64,000 nt of DNA from CAZDDB01 sp963843285 (GCA_963843285.1 CAWJJO010000002.1:496001-560000), one strand, 5' to 3'; counted from the stretch's first letter, positions 7,879-17,174 are shown. The notes: a model not told the origin generated them from the sequence alone. Translations and numbers: made by a program.

Positions 7879-8716
7879 CGTACACGCCCCGTCCGGCCTT
7901 CCGCCCGAGCCTTCCGGCTTTTACATATTTTACAAGTAACGGACAGGGACGGTATTTCTCCCCTAGAGTTTGATGCAGGTAATTCAGGATACTGAGCCGG
8001 GTATCGAGTCCAACAAGATCCACCATTTCAAATGGTCCCATAGGATGATTCAGACCCAATTTCAGGGCCTTGTCAATGTCTTCTGCGCTGGCAACCCCTT
8101 CCTGCAGCATGTAAAAAGCCTCATTTCCGATGAGCGCATTGATGCGGCTGGTGACAAATCCCGGCGACTCCCGCACGGAAACAGTCTCTTTCCCCATTTT
8201 CCGTCCGACCGTCTCGGTTGTCTGAAACGTATCCTCATCCGTTTCCAATCCGCGGATAATCTCGATCAACTTCATCTTATGGACGGGGTTAAAGAAATGC
8301 ATCCCGATGACTTTTCGCGGACGGTCGGTGGCGGCTGCTATCTCAGTGATGCTGAGCGCGGACGTATTGCTGGCAAAAATAGCGTGAGGAGGCGCCAGGC
8401 GGTCGATTTCAGAAAACGTCCGGATCTTCAGGTCCATATTCTCCGGCACAGCTTCAATGATGAAGTCCGATTGGGCTGCCTGCTCGATTCCTTCGCAGAG
8501 TGCAAGGTTGGACAGCGCGGAGTCCATCGCTTCGCTCGAAAGCTTGGCCATCTCCACTCCCTTCTTTAGATTCGCCGCAATCTGGCTGCGGGCGCTGTCT
8601 AGAATCTCTCTGCTAATATCGTAGAGGATCGTTCGGAAACCGCCCAGAGCCGATACATGTGCAATTCCCGAGCCCATGATGCCGGCGCCCAGAACGGTGA
8701 CGTGTCTGATTTCCAC
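7865..8716 (-). CDS. 3-hydroxyacyl-CoA (3-hydroxybutyryl-CoA) dehydrogenase
   Basis: 283 residues, the usual length of stand-alone Hbd/PaaH-type enzymes. The NAD-binding motif VLGAGIMGSGIA is at 8-19. The catalytic His is H140 in GMHFFNPVHKMKLIEI, with SNTSALS at 116-122 as the companion loop. The C-terminal dimerisation domain carries ESPGFVTSRI and LGLNHPMGPFE. The start is a GTG at 8716 preceded by GGGAA, 8 bp after the reading frame-corrected end of the amidohydrolase gene. It oxidises 3-hydroxyacyl-CoA to 3-ketoacyl-CoA. The C-terminal YQK codons lie in the edge of an AT-rich repeat. Confidence 0.93.
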   Translation of the reverse strand: MEIRHVTVLGAGIMGSGIAHVSALGGFRTILYDISREILDSARSQIAANLKKGVEMAKLSSEAMDSALSNLALCEGIEQAAQSDFIIEAVPENMDLKIRTFSEIDRLAPPHAIFASNTSALSITEIAAATDRPRKVIGMHFFNPVHKMKLIEIIRGLETDEDTFQTTETVGRKMGKETVSVRESPGFVTSRINALIGNEAFYMLQEGVASAEDIDKALKLGLNHPMGPFEMVDLVGLDTRLSILNYLHQTLGEKYRPCPLLVKYVKAGRLGRKAGRGVYEYQK

Positions 8717-8723
8717 GGTTCCC

Positions 8724-9892
8724 TTAACGATTCAGGAATTTCTGCGCTGCCTGGTAGAGAATCTCCGCTCCGATCGGCAGCGCCGCCTCATCGATGTCAA
8801 AATGCGGCGAATGATGCGGATGCGTGAGCTTTTTTCTTCGTTCCCTGCTCCCACGAAAAAAAAGCATCCGGGAACAGCATTCAGGAAAAATGCCATGTCT
8901 TCACCGCCCATCGTCCTTGCATCCATGATCACATTTTCATTTCCCACGATTTCGGCGCTGACTTCGCGGATGAATTCCGCCATCGCGGGATCGTTGATAG
9001 TGGGTGGTGTCAGACGTTCGTATTTCAGCTCGTACGTCGCGCCCATCGACTCCGTGGTGCCGCGGACGACACGTTCGATCCATTCGGGAAGACGGTCTCC
9101 CAGCTTTGGATCAAAATAACGCACGGTTCCCAGAAACGATGCGGAATCCGCAATCACGTTGAATGCGCTGCCGCCATGAAATGAGCCGATTGTAACAACG
9201 GCTGTTGCGAGCGGATCGACATTACGGCTGATGACTGTTTGGAGAGCTGTGACTGTCTGCGCGGCAGTGACAATCGGATCTACGGTTTGATGCGGCGCGG
9301 CGCCATGCCCCCCTTTGCCACGCACCGTTACTTCGAAGGAATGGACACCGGCAAGCAGCGCGCCAGGATTGAGCGCGACTTTTCCTGTGGAGATATTGCT
9401 CCAGACATGAAGTCCGAAAGCGGCATCCACATGGGGATTTTCCAGTACACCCTGCTTCACCATCAACTCCGCGCCGTTTCCCCCTTCTTCCGCCGGTTGA
9501 AAACAAATCTTGATGTTTCCCTTGGAATCCTGCCTGGCAGCCATCAGCTTTTCCGCAACGGTCATTAAAATTGCTGTGTGCGCGTCGTGCCCGCAGGCAT
9601 GCATCAGTCCGGGAGTTTGGGAACGGTATGGCACGTCATTGAGTTCTTGAATCGGCAGACAATCCATGTCGGCGCGCAGCATCAAGGTTTTGCCGTTCCT
9701 GGCCCCTTGCAGCAATCCGACGACACCGGTTTTCGCCACTCCTGCTTGCACTTGATACCCGAGCTTTTTCAGGTGATCGGCAACTGTGCCGGAAGTGCGG
9801 TTTTCTGTGTACGCGAGCTCGGGATGAGCATGAAAATCGCGCCTTCTATCGGTAAGCTGCCGTTGCTCTTTTTCCGTCAGGAATATCGCCAT
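8724..9892 (-). CDS. M20 family amidohydrolase, 3' end frameshifted at an A6 run
   Basis: An aminoacylase/hippurate-hydrolase-type peptidase: HACGHD (C100, H102), PAEEGG (E135-E136) and GLHVW (H162) supply the metal and catalytic residues. The start is the ATG at 9892 with GGGGAG 7 nt upstream. In the frame read from that start the protein ends at 8732 with an Arg/Ser-rich tail unlike the family. The other frame from the A6 run (plus-strand T6, 8830-8835) gives the expected end: a K-L-T-H-P-H-H-S-P-H-F-D-I-D-E stretch with the last metal-binding His, then an A-E-I-L-Y-Q-A helix, ending at TAA 8724. One extra A restores the frame. This is either an assembly error, a real mutation or slippage. 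Confidence 0.85.
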
Positions 9893-9964
9893 TTTGTTTC
9901 TCCCCAAGACGCTGTATTATAACAGATCGTCGCAGTGATATACTGGGGAGCAATCAAGCGTGCT

Positions 9965-10327
9965 ATGGAAAAAAAGATCGTAGTTCTGGATGATAACGCA
10001 GGGGATATGGGAGCCCTGGTGAAGCTCTTGACGGCGGACGGCTGCAATGTCCGCGTTTGCTTTTCACCGCTCAATGCTCTGGATGAAATCAAGGTTGATA
10101 CTCCGCAAGTGCTGATCGCCGCCGGAGAATTTCCTGAGATGAATGCGCATCGAGTTGCTCAAATGGCTTACGATTCGCACAAGATTCCTGCGTTTGTGAT
10201 TCTGAATTCTGCGGGTGATACAACGCAGCATTCCATGCTGCGCCATCCGGGAATCATCGGCACATACTACCGTCCGCTCAAAGTGCAAAAGCTTTTTTCG
10301 CGGGTCCAGAAATTTCTGGCAAAGTAA
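9965..10327 (+). CDS. Pseudo-receiver (response-regulator fold without phospho-acceptor)
   Basis: 120 residues with the CheY-like alternation: IVVLDDN (acidic pair D9-D10), VLIAAGEFPEMNAHRVAQMAY, FVILNSAGD (switch Ser at 82) and GTYYRPLKVQKLFSRVQKFL. The usual strand-3 Asp is replaced by Ala (A52/A53 region, IAAGEFPEM in place of LLDL-x-MPxM) and the conserved Lys is Arg103. It therefore probably cannot be phosphorylated in the normal way and may act as a constitutive or ligand-set partner. The start at 9965 gives a family-like N-terminus; an upstream GTG-type extension is not conserved. It is divergent from the amidohydrolase gene and not next to a histidine kinase. Confidence 0.75.
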   Translation: MEKKIVVLDDNAGDMGALVKLLTADGCNVRVCFSPLNALDEIKVDTPQVLIAAGEFPEMNAHRVAQMAYDSHKIPAFVILNSAGDTTQHSMLRHPGIIGTYYRPLKVQKLFSRVQKFLAK

Positions 10328-10329
10328 TT

Positions 10330-10483
10330 TTCTAAAATCAAAAATCAAAAATCAAATAAACATAATCCCGTAAGTAAATCATTGTGGCGGTTCTTCATTT
10401 TCTGGCCAAAGATTATGGAACGACGGTTCTTTACTTATTTCTTTCTGTTTATTTGATCTTTGATTTTTGATATTTGATTTGGT
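10330..10483. repeat. Type E AT-rich inverted repeat, copy 2
   Basis: Left arm of tandem aaaatcaaaaatcaaaaatc then aaataaacataa; right arm ctgtttatttgatctttgat then ttttgatatttgattt. About 85 bp lie between the arms. It fills the gap between the 3' ends of the pseudo-receiver and endonuclease IV genes, which converge here. Confidence 0.75.
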
Positions 10484-10510
10484 TCTCCCCAATAGCAATT
10501 CGTTCGTTTG

Positions 10511-11359
10511 TTACAGCAGCTTCCGCAGGGTGCGCAAATTCATCTTATCTTCCGCCATATCTTTACCTTTCGGAGTTTCCAGGACTTTTGGCACATGCAG
10601 AAATCGACTGTCGGTTAGAAGACAGCGAAAGGCTTTTCTCCCGATGTAACCTTTGCCGATATGCTGATGCCGGTCCACACGTGAACCGAGCGGTTTCTTA
10701 GAATCGTTCAGATGAAATGCCAGAATCTTCTCCAAGCGGATGTGTCCGGATATCCGCTGCATCGTAGCATTGTATGCCTCCGGTGTGCGGATGTCGTGTC
10801 CGGCTGCAAACAGATGACACGTGTCAATGCAGAATCCGAGCCGGTCATGTGCAATGAGCTGACTCTGGATATATTCGAGATGCTCCAGATTGCATCCGAG
10901 GCACGAGCCCTGGCCCGCCGTGTTTTCGATTGCAATTTTGCATCCTGCATCCTTTGTTTCTTCGAAGACTCGATTCAAAGCGCTGACAACCCGTTGGAGG
11001 CCCGCCTCTTCGCCGTTTCCTGTATGGGCTCCTGGATGCAGGACCACAAAGTCGAGCCCCAGCTTTTCGGAGCGCCTGATCTCAGTGACCAACGCCTGTA
11101 TCGATTTTTCGTACAGATCGCCGGAGGCTGCCAGATTGATCAAATAGCTGCAGTGCGCGAAAACTGGAGCGATTCCCGTTTTAGCTCGAAGACTCCGAAA
11201 TGCGGCTTCTTCCGGATCTTCCAATTCTTTCGCGGCCCAGCGATTCGAGTTTCTCGTAAAAATCTGAATCGTGTTGCACCGTATCGAAGCTCCTCGCTCC
11301 AGCGCGAGATGGAGTCCGCCGGCAACGGACATATGGGCGCCCAGAAGAGGAAAAGTCAT
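10511..11359 (-). CDS. nfo: Endonuclease IV (AP endonuclease)
   Basis: 282 residues from the ATG at 11359. This TIM-barrel trinuclear-zinc enzyme incises DNA 5' to abasic sites in base-excision repair. All nine metal ligands can be placed: H69, H108, E145, D179, H182, H216, D229, H231 and E261, almost the same numbering as the E. coli enzyme. GAHMSVAGG at 7-15 and the DTCHLFAAGHDIRT segment are intact. An in-frame GTG upstream lies within the CGAAG-type hairpin and is rejected. The same window encodes endonuclease III, the other half of an AP-site pathway, though not in the same operon. Confidence 0.96.
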   Translation of the reverse strand: MTFPLLGAHMSVAGGLHLALERGASIRCNTIQIFTRNSNRWAAKELEDPEEAAFRSLRAKTGIAPVFAHCSYLINLAASGDLYEKSIQALVTEIRRSEKLGLDFVVLHPGAHTGNGEEAGLQRVVSALNRVFEETKDAGCKIAIENTAGQGSCLGCNLEHLEYIQSQLIAHDRLGFCIDTCHLFAAGHDIRTPEAYNATMQRISGHIRLEKILAFHLNDSKKPLGSRVDRHQHIGKGYIGRKAFRCLLTDSRFLHVPKVLETPKGKDMAEDKMNLRTLRKLL

Positions 11360-11363
11360 GATT

Positions 11364-11429
11364 TTAACCACGAAGATCACGAAGGCAACATAAATCCTTC
11401 TTCGTGATCTTCGTGTCCTTCGTGGTTAA
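11364..11429. repeat. Type D hairpin, full copy
   Basis: Arms ttaaccacgaagatcacgaa and ttcgtgtccttcgtggttaa, with ggcaacataaatccttcttcg-type sequence between. It occupies the gap between the nrnA-like stop codon and the nfo start. Confidence 0.8.
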
Positions 11430-11432
11430 TGC

Positions 11433-12443
11433 CTACATTTGCTGAAGGGCTTTGCGCGCTTCATTGAGGACCGTGTTTTCGATCTCAGACAGGGATCCGG
11501 TCATCCGGATTCCGGAAGCGTGATTGTGTCCGCCGCCACCAAAAGCAGTTGCCAGTTTGTTCGCATTGAAGTTTCCTTTGGCGCGCAAACTGATCTTTAC
11601 ATCATTTGGCTCCACTTCCAGAAAGAGCACGGAAAGAAGAACGGAACGGCAATTGCGGGGAAGATCTACAAAACCTTCTGCATCTTCGGGATTCAACCCG
11701 TGCTCCGCAAGTGTCCGGTGACTGATGGTCATCCATGCCAGTCTTTGGTCGCAGTCGAACTGGAGGTTGGTCAACGCTTTTCCAAGAAATTTCAACCGTT
11801 CCGGCGTATGGTTCTGATACAAATGCTCCAGAATGGAACGGGAACAGATATTGTGGGTCATGAGCTGAGCCACGATCCTGTGCGTCGTTGCATTCGTATT
11901 TGAAAATGTGAAGGATCCCGTATCCGCTACGATGGCGGCGTAAAGACATTCTGAGATGCGCCGGTTCAAGGGGATATCGAGATACCGGATCAGGTCATAC
12001 ACGATCTCCGCGCTGGCGCACGCCTGAGTGGATACAAGATGAAAGTCAGCGTATCCGCCGGTATAGGGATGATGATCAATGCAAGTCTTTGGTTTTCTGC
12101 TGACGCGGATCGGATCCGCCAGTCCGCCCAATCTTTCCCAGCGGCTGATATCGAGAATAAATGCCGCATCAAATGCTTCCGGATCGAACGAATCTTCGTT
12201 TGTGTATACTTTGATTTCGGATGATTCGTCTAAGAAGATACAATTTCCGGATACAGGTGTTGGGTTTAAGATCAACGGTTCTTTGCCGATTGTGCGGAGC
12301 GCCTCAGCCAGCGCCAATTCAGACCCAAGAGCGTCCGGGTCCGCGTTGACATGAGTTGTGATCAAGAAACGCTGATTGTTCCGGATCGTGTTACTGACTG
12401 CTTCCCAGTCCCCGTGAAAGAGTTGTTCCGCAATGGTGAGCAT
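11433..12443 (-). CDS. nrnA: DHH/DHHA1 phosphoesterase, NrnA-like (nano-RNase / pAp phosphatase)
   Basis: 336 residues from the ATG at 12443; an in-frame start at 12521 would overlap the divergent gene and adds a non-conserved stretch. DHH motifs in order: TTHVNADPDALGS (H31, D35, D37), FILDISRWERLG (D98), CIDHHPY (D123-H124-H125) and VADTGSF (D174). The C-terminal DHHA1 domain ends with AFGGGGHNHASG. NrnA enzymes degrade short oligoribonucleotides and dephosphorylate 3'-phosphoadenosine-5'-phosphate. Length matches that group rather than RecJ. It is divergent from the PLP enzyme gene with a 69-bp AT-rich spacer that must hold both promoters. Confidence 0.9.
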   Translation of the reverse strand: MLTIAEQLFHGDWEAVSNTIRNNQRFLITTHVNADPDALGSELALAEALRTIGKEPLILNPTPVSGNCIFLDESSEIKVYTNEDSFDPEAFDAAFILDISRWERLGGLADPIRVSRKPKTCIDHHPYTGGYADFHLVSTQACASAEIVYDLIRYLDIPLNRRISECLYAAIVADTGSFTFSNTNATTHRIVAQLMTHNICSRSILEHLYQNHTPERLKFLGKALTNLQFDCDQRLAWMTISHRTLAEHGLNPEDAEGFVDLPRNCRSVLLSVLFLEVEPNDVKISLRAKGNFNANKLATAFGGGGHNHASGIRMTGSLSEIENTVLNEARKALQQM

Positions 12444-12512
12444 GGGAGTGAGACCCCAAAAATATCTGATTAATATATATGGGTGGTTTTTAAATTGCAA
12501 GGAAACTAAAAC

Positions 12513-13370
12513 ATGATGCAACTTGTAAATATCGACGGCAAACTATTTGGCCCTGACGAAGCGAAGATCTCCGTGTTTGATCACGCGTTTTTGTTCGGCG
12601 ACAGCGTGTACGAGACGATGAGAACGTATGGGGGGAAGGTTTTCTTGCTGGACGAACATATGAAGCGACTGGAAAACTCGGCTCGAATGCTTTATCTCAA
12701 GCTCCCGATATCCAGTGAAGCATTGAAGAATGAGATCCGAAAGACAGTAAGCGAATCTTCGAATGCGGAATGCTACATTCGTTTGATGATCACACGGGGT
12801 ACTGGAAAGATCGGGATTGATATCCAGTCGTGTAAACAATCCGGGTTCGTGATTTTTGTGTTGCCCCTGGAGCCGCCGCCGGCGCAGTTTTATCACAGGG
12901 GAGTGCCAGTCGGGGTTGTATCGGTCCGCCGCAATGATCCGCGCGCGTTAAACCCCAGGATGAAATCGAGCAATCTGATCAACAACATTCTTGCGTACCG
13001 GGAGGCCAAAGAGGTCGGCGCATTTGAAGGAATTCTTTGCAATATCCAGGGCTTCATCACCGAAGCGACGGGCAGCAACTTGTTTATTGTGCACAACAAT
13101 GTTCTTGTTACGCCTCCGCCGGAAGCAGGATTGCTGGAAGGGGTAACGCGGGCATTGGTACTGGATCTCGCAAAGCGAAAAAACATCCCGGCCGAAGAAA
13201 GAAATTTTACACCGGAGGAACTGGCCGGGGCTGCGGAATGCTTTCTCACGAGCACTACAAAGGCGATCCTGCCCGTTCGTTCGATCGGGAGCGCAGAGTT
13301 GTCGCCTGTTCCGGGTCCGGTTACGGCGCGTTTGATGTCCGCCTATGATGAATTTGTGGCCGCTCACTGA
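12513..13370 (+). CDS. PLP fold-type IV aminotransferase/lyase (BCAT, D-amino acid transaminase or ADC lyase group)
   Basis: 285 residues. Fold-type IV hallmarks: S-V-F-D-H-A-F-L-F-G-D-S-V-Y-E at 20-34, PLP Lys at K151 (PRMKSSN), and ITEATGSNLFIV at 182-193 followed by TPPPEAGLLEGVTR. Members transaminate branched-chain or D-amino acids, or cleave 4-amino-4-deoxychorismate; the sequence alone does not settle which. Length is typical. The gene is monocistronic in appearance, divergent from the nrnA-like gene and convergent with the DUF1232 gene. Confidence 0.88.
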   Translation: MMQLVNIDGKLFGPDEAKISVFDHAFLFGDSVYETMRTYGGKVFLLDEHMKRLENSARMLYLKLPISSEALKNEIRKTVSESSNAECYIRLMITRGTGKIGIDIQSCKQSGFVIFVLPLEPPPAQFYHRGVPVGVVSVRRNDPRALNPRMKSSNLINNILAYREAKEVGAFEGILCNIQGFITEATGSNLFIVHNNVLVTPPPEAGLLEGVTRALVLDLAKRKNIPAEERNFTPEELAGAAECFLTSTTKAILPVRSIGSAELSPVPGPVTARLMSAYDEFVAAH

Positions 13371-13432
13371 GTATCGGCGGGCGGGAAGTTACATCGCAAG
13401 CTGGAAATAGCGTAAACTTGGCGGTCTTTGCT

Positions 13433-13945
13433 TCAATGCGATTCGCTGACGCTTGGATGCTCCGTTTTTACCGGCACCAGAGCGCGTTCGCTATGTTTCC
13501 CGACCCATTCCTGTATCTTTTTCACGATCGCTTCGGGCACCAGTACTTCTGCATTCTTGATCGCCTTCTGGATCGTACCCAGCAAATCCTGCTCGCCGTG
13601 CCAGTGCGATTTTACGATATTTGGATCTACCCAGTTCAGGATCACATTGAGTGCAAACGCACTCAGTACGAAATCATCCAGCATGCCGAATAGGCCACTG
13701 AATAATTCCGGAATAAAATCAATCGGCGCGAAGATGTAGGCCAGGACAGCTGCGACGAAGATCTTTACCTTCTTGTCTACTCGATCATCGGTTAGCAGGC
13801 CCAAAAGTAAACGCACAAACTGGCCCAGATTTTTTGCGTAACGGATTGCCCGGCTTAGAAGCCTCTCTTTTTCTTCCACCGGTTCGTTTTCCTGTGTGTC
13901 AAAGTGAGTGCTTTGCACCAGCGGATGATCAAAGTGAGTTTCCAT
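13433..13945 (-). CDS. DUF1232 (YkvA-like) membrane protein
   Basis: 170 residues. The DUF1232 core is at about 60-100: K-V-K-I-F-V-A-A-V-L-A-Y-I-F-A-P-I-D-F-I-P-E-L followed by LDDFVLSAFALNVIL, giving one or two short hydrophobic segments around the conserved P-I-D-F-I-P. A basic, amphipathic stretch precedes it. Function is not established. The start ATG at 13945 has a pyrimidine-rich complement upstream and no strong ribosome site. It stands alone between a PLP enzyme and a cyclase gene, with a type A palindrome on its 5' side. Confidence 0.85.
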   Translation of the reverse strand: METHFDHPLVQSTHFDTQENEPVEEKERLLSRAIRYAKNLGQFVRLLLGLLTDDRVDKKVKIFVAAVLAYIFAPIDFIPELFSGLFGMLDDFVLSAFALNVILNWVDPNIVKSHWHGEQDLLGTIQKAIKNAEVLVPEAIVKKIQEWVGKHSERALVPVKTEHPSVSESH

Positions 13946-14019
13946 CGATTTTTCTCCTATAAAGAATATACGTATTTAATAGACGAATGGCACGCCCGGT
14001 TGGTTCGATCTAAAGAGTG

Positions 14020-14087
14020 TGGAGTGGCAGGCCGCCGTGCCTGCCATTTTTTCACGCCAGGCGGGCAGGGACGCCCTCCACTCCAAA
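14020..14087. repeat. Type A intergenic palindrome, copy 2
   Basis: Left unit ggagtggcaggccgccgtgc then ctgcc; right unit ggcgggcagggacgccctcc then actcc. It ends immediately before the stop codon of the cyclase gene. Confidence 0.75.
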
Positions 14088-14088
14088 G

Positions 14089-15921
14089 CTAGTGTGTCCT
14101 AATCACTTCGTAAATTTGAACGGGCTGGCTTTTGCCTTTGAGCTGCACCGGTTCCAACTGAATGATTTCAAATTTGTCCTTTATCTCTTCGTATGTGGTA
14201 GAGCTGATCAGCACTTGCCCGCGTTTTGCGACCGATTCGATCCGGCATGCTAAATTGACTTCATCTCCAATGACGGTATAGTCAAAAAAATCTGTAGAGC
14301 CGAGATTTCCGACAACTACCTCGCCTGTATTGATTCCCATTCCGATATCAAACAAATGGTTCTTTCCTTCAGATGCCCATTTTGATTTTAGCCGCTCCAT
14401 TTCTTCTTTCATTTCCAGTGCCATCAGTACGGCGCGCTCGGCGTGATTGTCAAAGTAGACCGGGTTGCCGAAGAACGCCATGACCGAGTCTCCGATGAAT
14501 TTATCCAGAGTCCCGCCATGCTTGAATACAATTCGAGTCATGCAGCTGAAGTACTCATTCAGAAGAGCGGATACCTCTTCGGGTGGCAATTTCTCCGACA
14601 TGGAAGTGAAGCCGCGAATATCCGAGAAGAAGATCGTGAGCCGCTGCTTTCGGCCACTGAGCTGGAGAAGGTCACGGTTGGTGATCAGTTGTTCAACGAC
14701 GTTGGGTGCGACATAGCGCCCGAATAGTTGTGTGATGTAACGGCGTTTCGCCGATTCTTCGACCTGTCGCGCGACAAGACCGGTGAGTCCGATCGAGATG
14801 ACTCCGGCATATACGGGCGTTGCCGCCGCGAAAAAGCCGCGCAGGAACAGCGCATACGAGGCGATCCAGACCAGAAACAAAAGCAGGATCAGGGTTGCGC
14901 TGATCCAGAACGCATTCCAGCGGACACCAATTGCGAGCCAGATCGTTGCGAGAAAAACAATTCCAAGAACCAACAACATAACTCCAGATTTCACGGGAGT
15001 AATGAACCGGCGATGCAACAATGTGTGGATAGCGTTCGCATGAATTTCAACTCCGTACATGCTCTGAATTCTTGCTTCCTCGCTCTGGGAATGACGGAAG
15101 GGCACTCGGAAATAATCATGCTGAGCGGGATTCATGCTGCCGATGAGCACGATCTTGCCCTGAACTTCGCCAGTTTGAAGCTGGGCCTGCAAAACTCTAT
15201 GAAACGGAATCGAGGTAAAATTTCCAGATGGTCCCGTAAAGTTGACCCGAAATCCACTTGCTGTCCCTGTTCCAGCATTTGGGATCTTCAGATCGCCCAG
15301 GATGATGTAGTCCCGGTGATTGAAATCCTGTCTGATCTCCCCTTCAGGGAACAGTCTGGAAACTGCCACCTGAATTGAAAATGGAAGGTCGGAAACGTAT
15401 TCCCGGCCGTTTTTGTGAACGTAGGGCGGTGGGATGGTCCGAACGGCCCCATCTTCGTCCGGAAGGATGTTCAGAAAGCCTTCGCCAATCTCCTGTTCGC
15501 GTAGCGAGGCAAGCGGGACCGACGGGTTGTCCCTGGAAATATCGGAACCCAGAATCACGTTCGCCGAATTTTGAAGGGCAATTCGCAGGGCCTCATCCTG
15601 GGCAGGATCGGGATCCGGAACCGCAAAGAGGACGTCGATTGCGATCACATCCGCTCCTGCGGCGGAAAGCACCTCAATGGCGCGGGCGAAATCAGCCCGC
15701 TGCCAGCTTTTGCGCTGCATCTTCTGCCGGCTCGCAGGATCCAGCGCAACGAGGACGATATCTCCCCCGGGCGAAATCGGACCGCGCATCTGGAAAAACC
15801 GATCCAGAATCCAGGAATCCGCGCGGAGGAAAGAGCCTGAGAAAAGAGAATAGATCGAGATGAATAGTACTACAGATGTAACAGTGAAGAAGACGATTAG
15901 AACTTTGCGATCTCGCTCCAC
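14089..15921 (-). CDS. CHASE2-domain class III adenylate cyclase
   Basis: 610 residues. One N-terminal membrane segment (7-29), an extracytoplasmic CHASE2 sensor domain (about 35-305, including P-G-G-D-I-V-L-V-A-L-D), three membrane segments (313-332, 336-358, 363-385) and a C-terminal class III cyclase domain (about 425-605). Metal aspartates are D434 (FFSDIRGF) and D478 (DKFIGDSVMAFFG). K474 with a Thr at 549 (DYTVIGDEVN) points to ATP rather than GTP. N556 and R560 supply the transition-state pair. The start is a GTG at 15921 inside the upstream gene's 3' end, with GAAGGG just before it. Predicted to turn an envelope signal into cAMP. Confidence 0.92.
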   Translation of the reverse strand: MERDRKVLIVFFTVTSVVLFISIYSLFSGSFLRADSWILDRFFQMRGPISPGGDIVLVALDPASRQKMQRKSWQRADFARAIEVLSAAGADVIAIDVLFAVPDPDPAQDEALRIALQNSANVILGSDISRDNPSVPLASLREQEIGEGFLNILPDEDGAVRTIPPPYVHKNGREYVSDLPFSIQVAVSRLFPEGEIRQDFNHRDYIILGDLKIPNAGTGTASGFRVNFTGPSGNFTSIPFHRVLQAQLQTGEVQGKIVLIGSMNPAQHDYFRVPFRHSQSEEARIQSMYGVEIHANAIHTLLHRRFITPVKSGVMLLVLGIVFLATIWLAIGVRWNAFWISATLILLLFLVWIASYALFLRGFFAAATPVYAGVISIGLTGLVARQVEESAKRRYITQLFGRYVAPNVVEQLITNRDLLQLSGRKQRLTIFFSDIRGFTSMSEKLPPEEVSALLNEYFSCMTRIVFKHGGTLDKFIGDSVMAFFGNPVYFDNHAERAVLMALEMKEEMERLKSKWASEGKNHLFDIGMGINTGEVVVGNLGSTDFFDYTVIGDEVNLACRIESVAKRGQVLISSTTYEEIKDKFEIIQLEPVQLKGKSQPVQIYEVIRTH

Positions 15922-17171
15922 TTCATCCCTTCGCCTTCATCCTTCCTGCCTTCCACTCCGCCAAGCTCGCTGGAGACAACCACAACTACGCGGCACTGTT
16001 TGAGCGCTCCGGTTTTTTGATCCAGCGTCTTGAGTTTCGCAGCGTCTTCATCGCTGACAATTAGATTGGCTTTGAGTGTGCCTTCCGAACCGACGGCGCT
16101 TACGACCATCGGATGGTATCCCTGCCGTCGTTTTCGTGATGAAGTCGACTGGCTAGTTTGGGGTTCATACCGCACGGCAACCACCAGGGCGCGCGGGAAA
16201 AGCCGGGAAATGTCCGCTTCGGGAGCGACTACTGCGTAGGATGCCATCCCGCGTTTCTGCAAATCATCGCGTTGCACCAAACTGGCGCTTTGAACTTCAC
16301 GTTTCTGCGTATCTTTGATCTTGGGAAACAAACTCGGATTTGCTTCCACTTTTCGCGCATCGATGACTACGCCGGTAAACGTTTCTGCCGCCGGAAAATT
16401 TGCGGGCTTGATCTCCTGTGCGATCACAGGTGGCGCCGGAGTGTAATAACCGTAAACAGTCATGGTCAGCCCTTTCACTCCCCGGATCGGAGCCTGAACT
16501 GTAACTTTGACTGTCGTGCCCGATTTTGATTCGGTTACCACTTCAGCCCCCTGGATAAATCCTTCCAGCGCGTAGCTCATTCGCGGCTCTTCGCCTACAC
16601 GCACGCGTTCATCGAGCGGGACATCATTGATCATTTCCAGAAGATGCGCTTTTGCGTCCAGTTCCGCAGCCCGGCGCGCTTTTGCTTGCGCATCTGCAGC
16701 ATTGGCTTCTGTAATTTCTCCCCTGCCGTACGCGAGAATGATTCCATCTCCCCAGTTGATTTCTCCTTGAGGATATTTCTGGACGAAATTTTTCATGGAC
16801 TCGCCAAGATCTTCGCGTTCCTCTTCTTCCGGTCCGACATATTGATCCGGAACGCGCACCATCGCTTGAATTTTTACCCAGTACCGGTTGCCCCGCCGTT
16901 GCTCGGCAAGAATTTGATATTTCAAACCGGCCGCAGCTTCTGCAAAAATCCTGCGCGAATCCGGAAGCTGTTCGACTTTGACATAAGTGCCATAGGCTTT
17001 TTCTACCGCATCCCGCGCTGCAGTTCCGAGAGCTACGGTGCGCGCAGAAGCGACATCGTCATTCCGGATTTCGGCATCTTTTTCCGAAGTGACAGCTACC
17101 AGCTTTCCTTCCTGTGCGCTGCAGATTGAAAAGCAGAAGAGAAGCAGCAAACCGCTGATCCATTTTTTCAT
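15897..17171 (-). CDS. Secreted/periplasmic protein with FlgT/LPP20-like repeats, unknown function
   Basis: 424 residues with a signal peptide (LLLLFCFSICSA, cleavage before QE). Residues 40-105 (VALGTAARDAVEKAYGTYVKVEQL, YWVKIQAMV) resemble the N-terminal domain of FlgT-like proteins. Residues 160-215 (DAQAKARRAAELDAKAHLLEMIND) resemble LPP20 lipoproteins, which often accompany envelope or flagellar assembly functions. No flagellar genes are nearby, so a general envelope role is more likely. It sits between a TPR/SLH lipoprotein gene (3 bp gap) and the CHASE2 cyclase (overlap), which suggests a three-gene envelope-sensing operon. Confidence 0.7.
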   Translation of the reverse strand: MKKWISGLLLLFCFSICSAQEGKLVAVTSEKDAEIRNDDVASARTVALGTAARDAVEKAYGTYVKVEQLPDSRRIFAEAAAGLKYQILAEQRRGNRYWVKIQAMVRVPDQYVGPEEEEREDLGESMKNFVQKYPQGEINWGDGIILAYGRGEITEANAADAQAKARRAAELDAKAHLLEMINDVPLDERVRVGEEPRMSYALEGFIQGAEVVTESKSGTTVKVTVQAPIRGVKGLTMTVYGYYTPAPPVIAQEIKPANFPAAETFTGVVIDARKVEANPSLFPKIKDTQKREVQSASLVQRDDLQKRGMASYAVVAPEADISRLFPRALVVAVRYEPQTSQSTSSRKRRQGYHPMVVSAVGSEGTLKANLIVSDEDAAKLKTLDQKTGALKQCRVVVVVSSELGGVEGRKDEGEGMKWSEIAKF

Positions 17172-17174
17172 TCT

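Noticed and set aside
8724..8850. Programmed -1 frameshifting in the amidohydrolase gene
   Set aside because: The A6-G run is not in the phase X-XXY-YYZ and no downstream pseudoknot is apparent; a simple indel is more likely.
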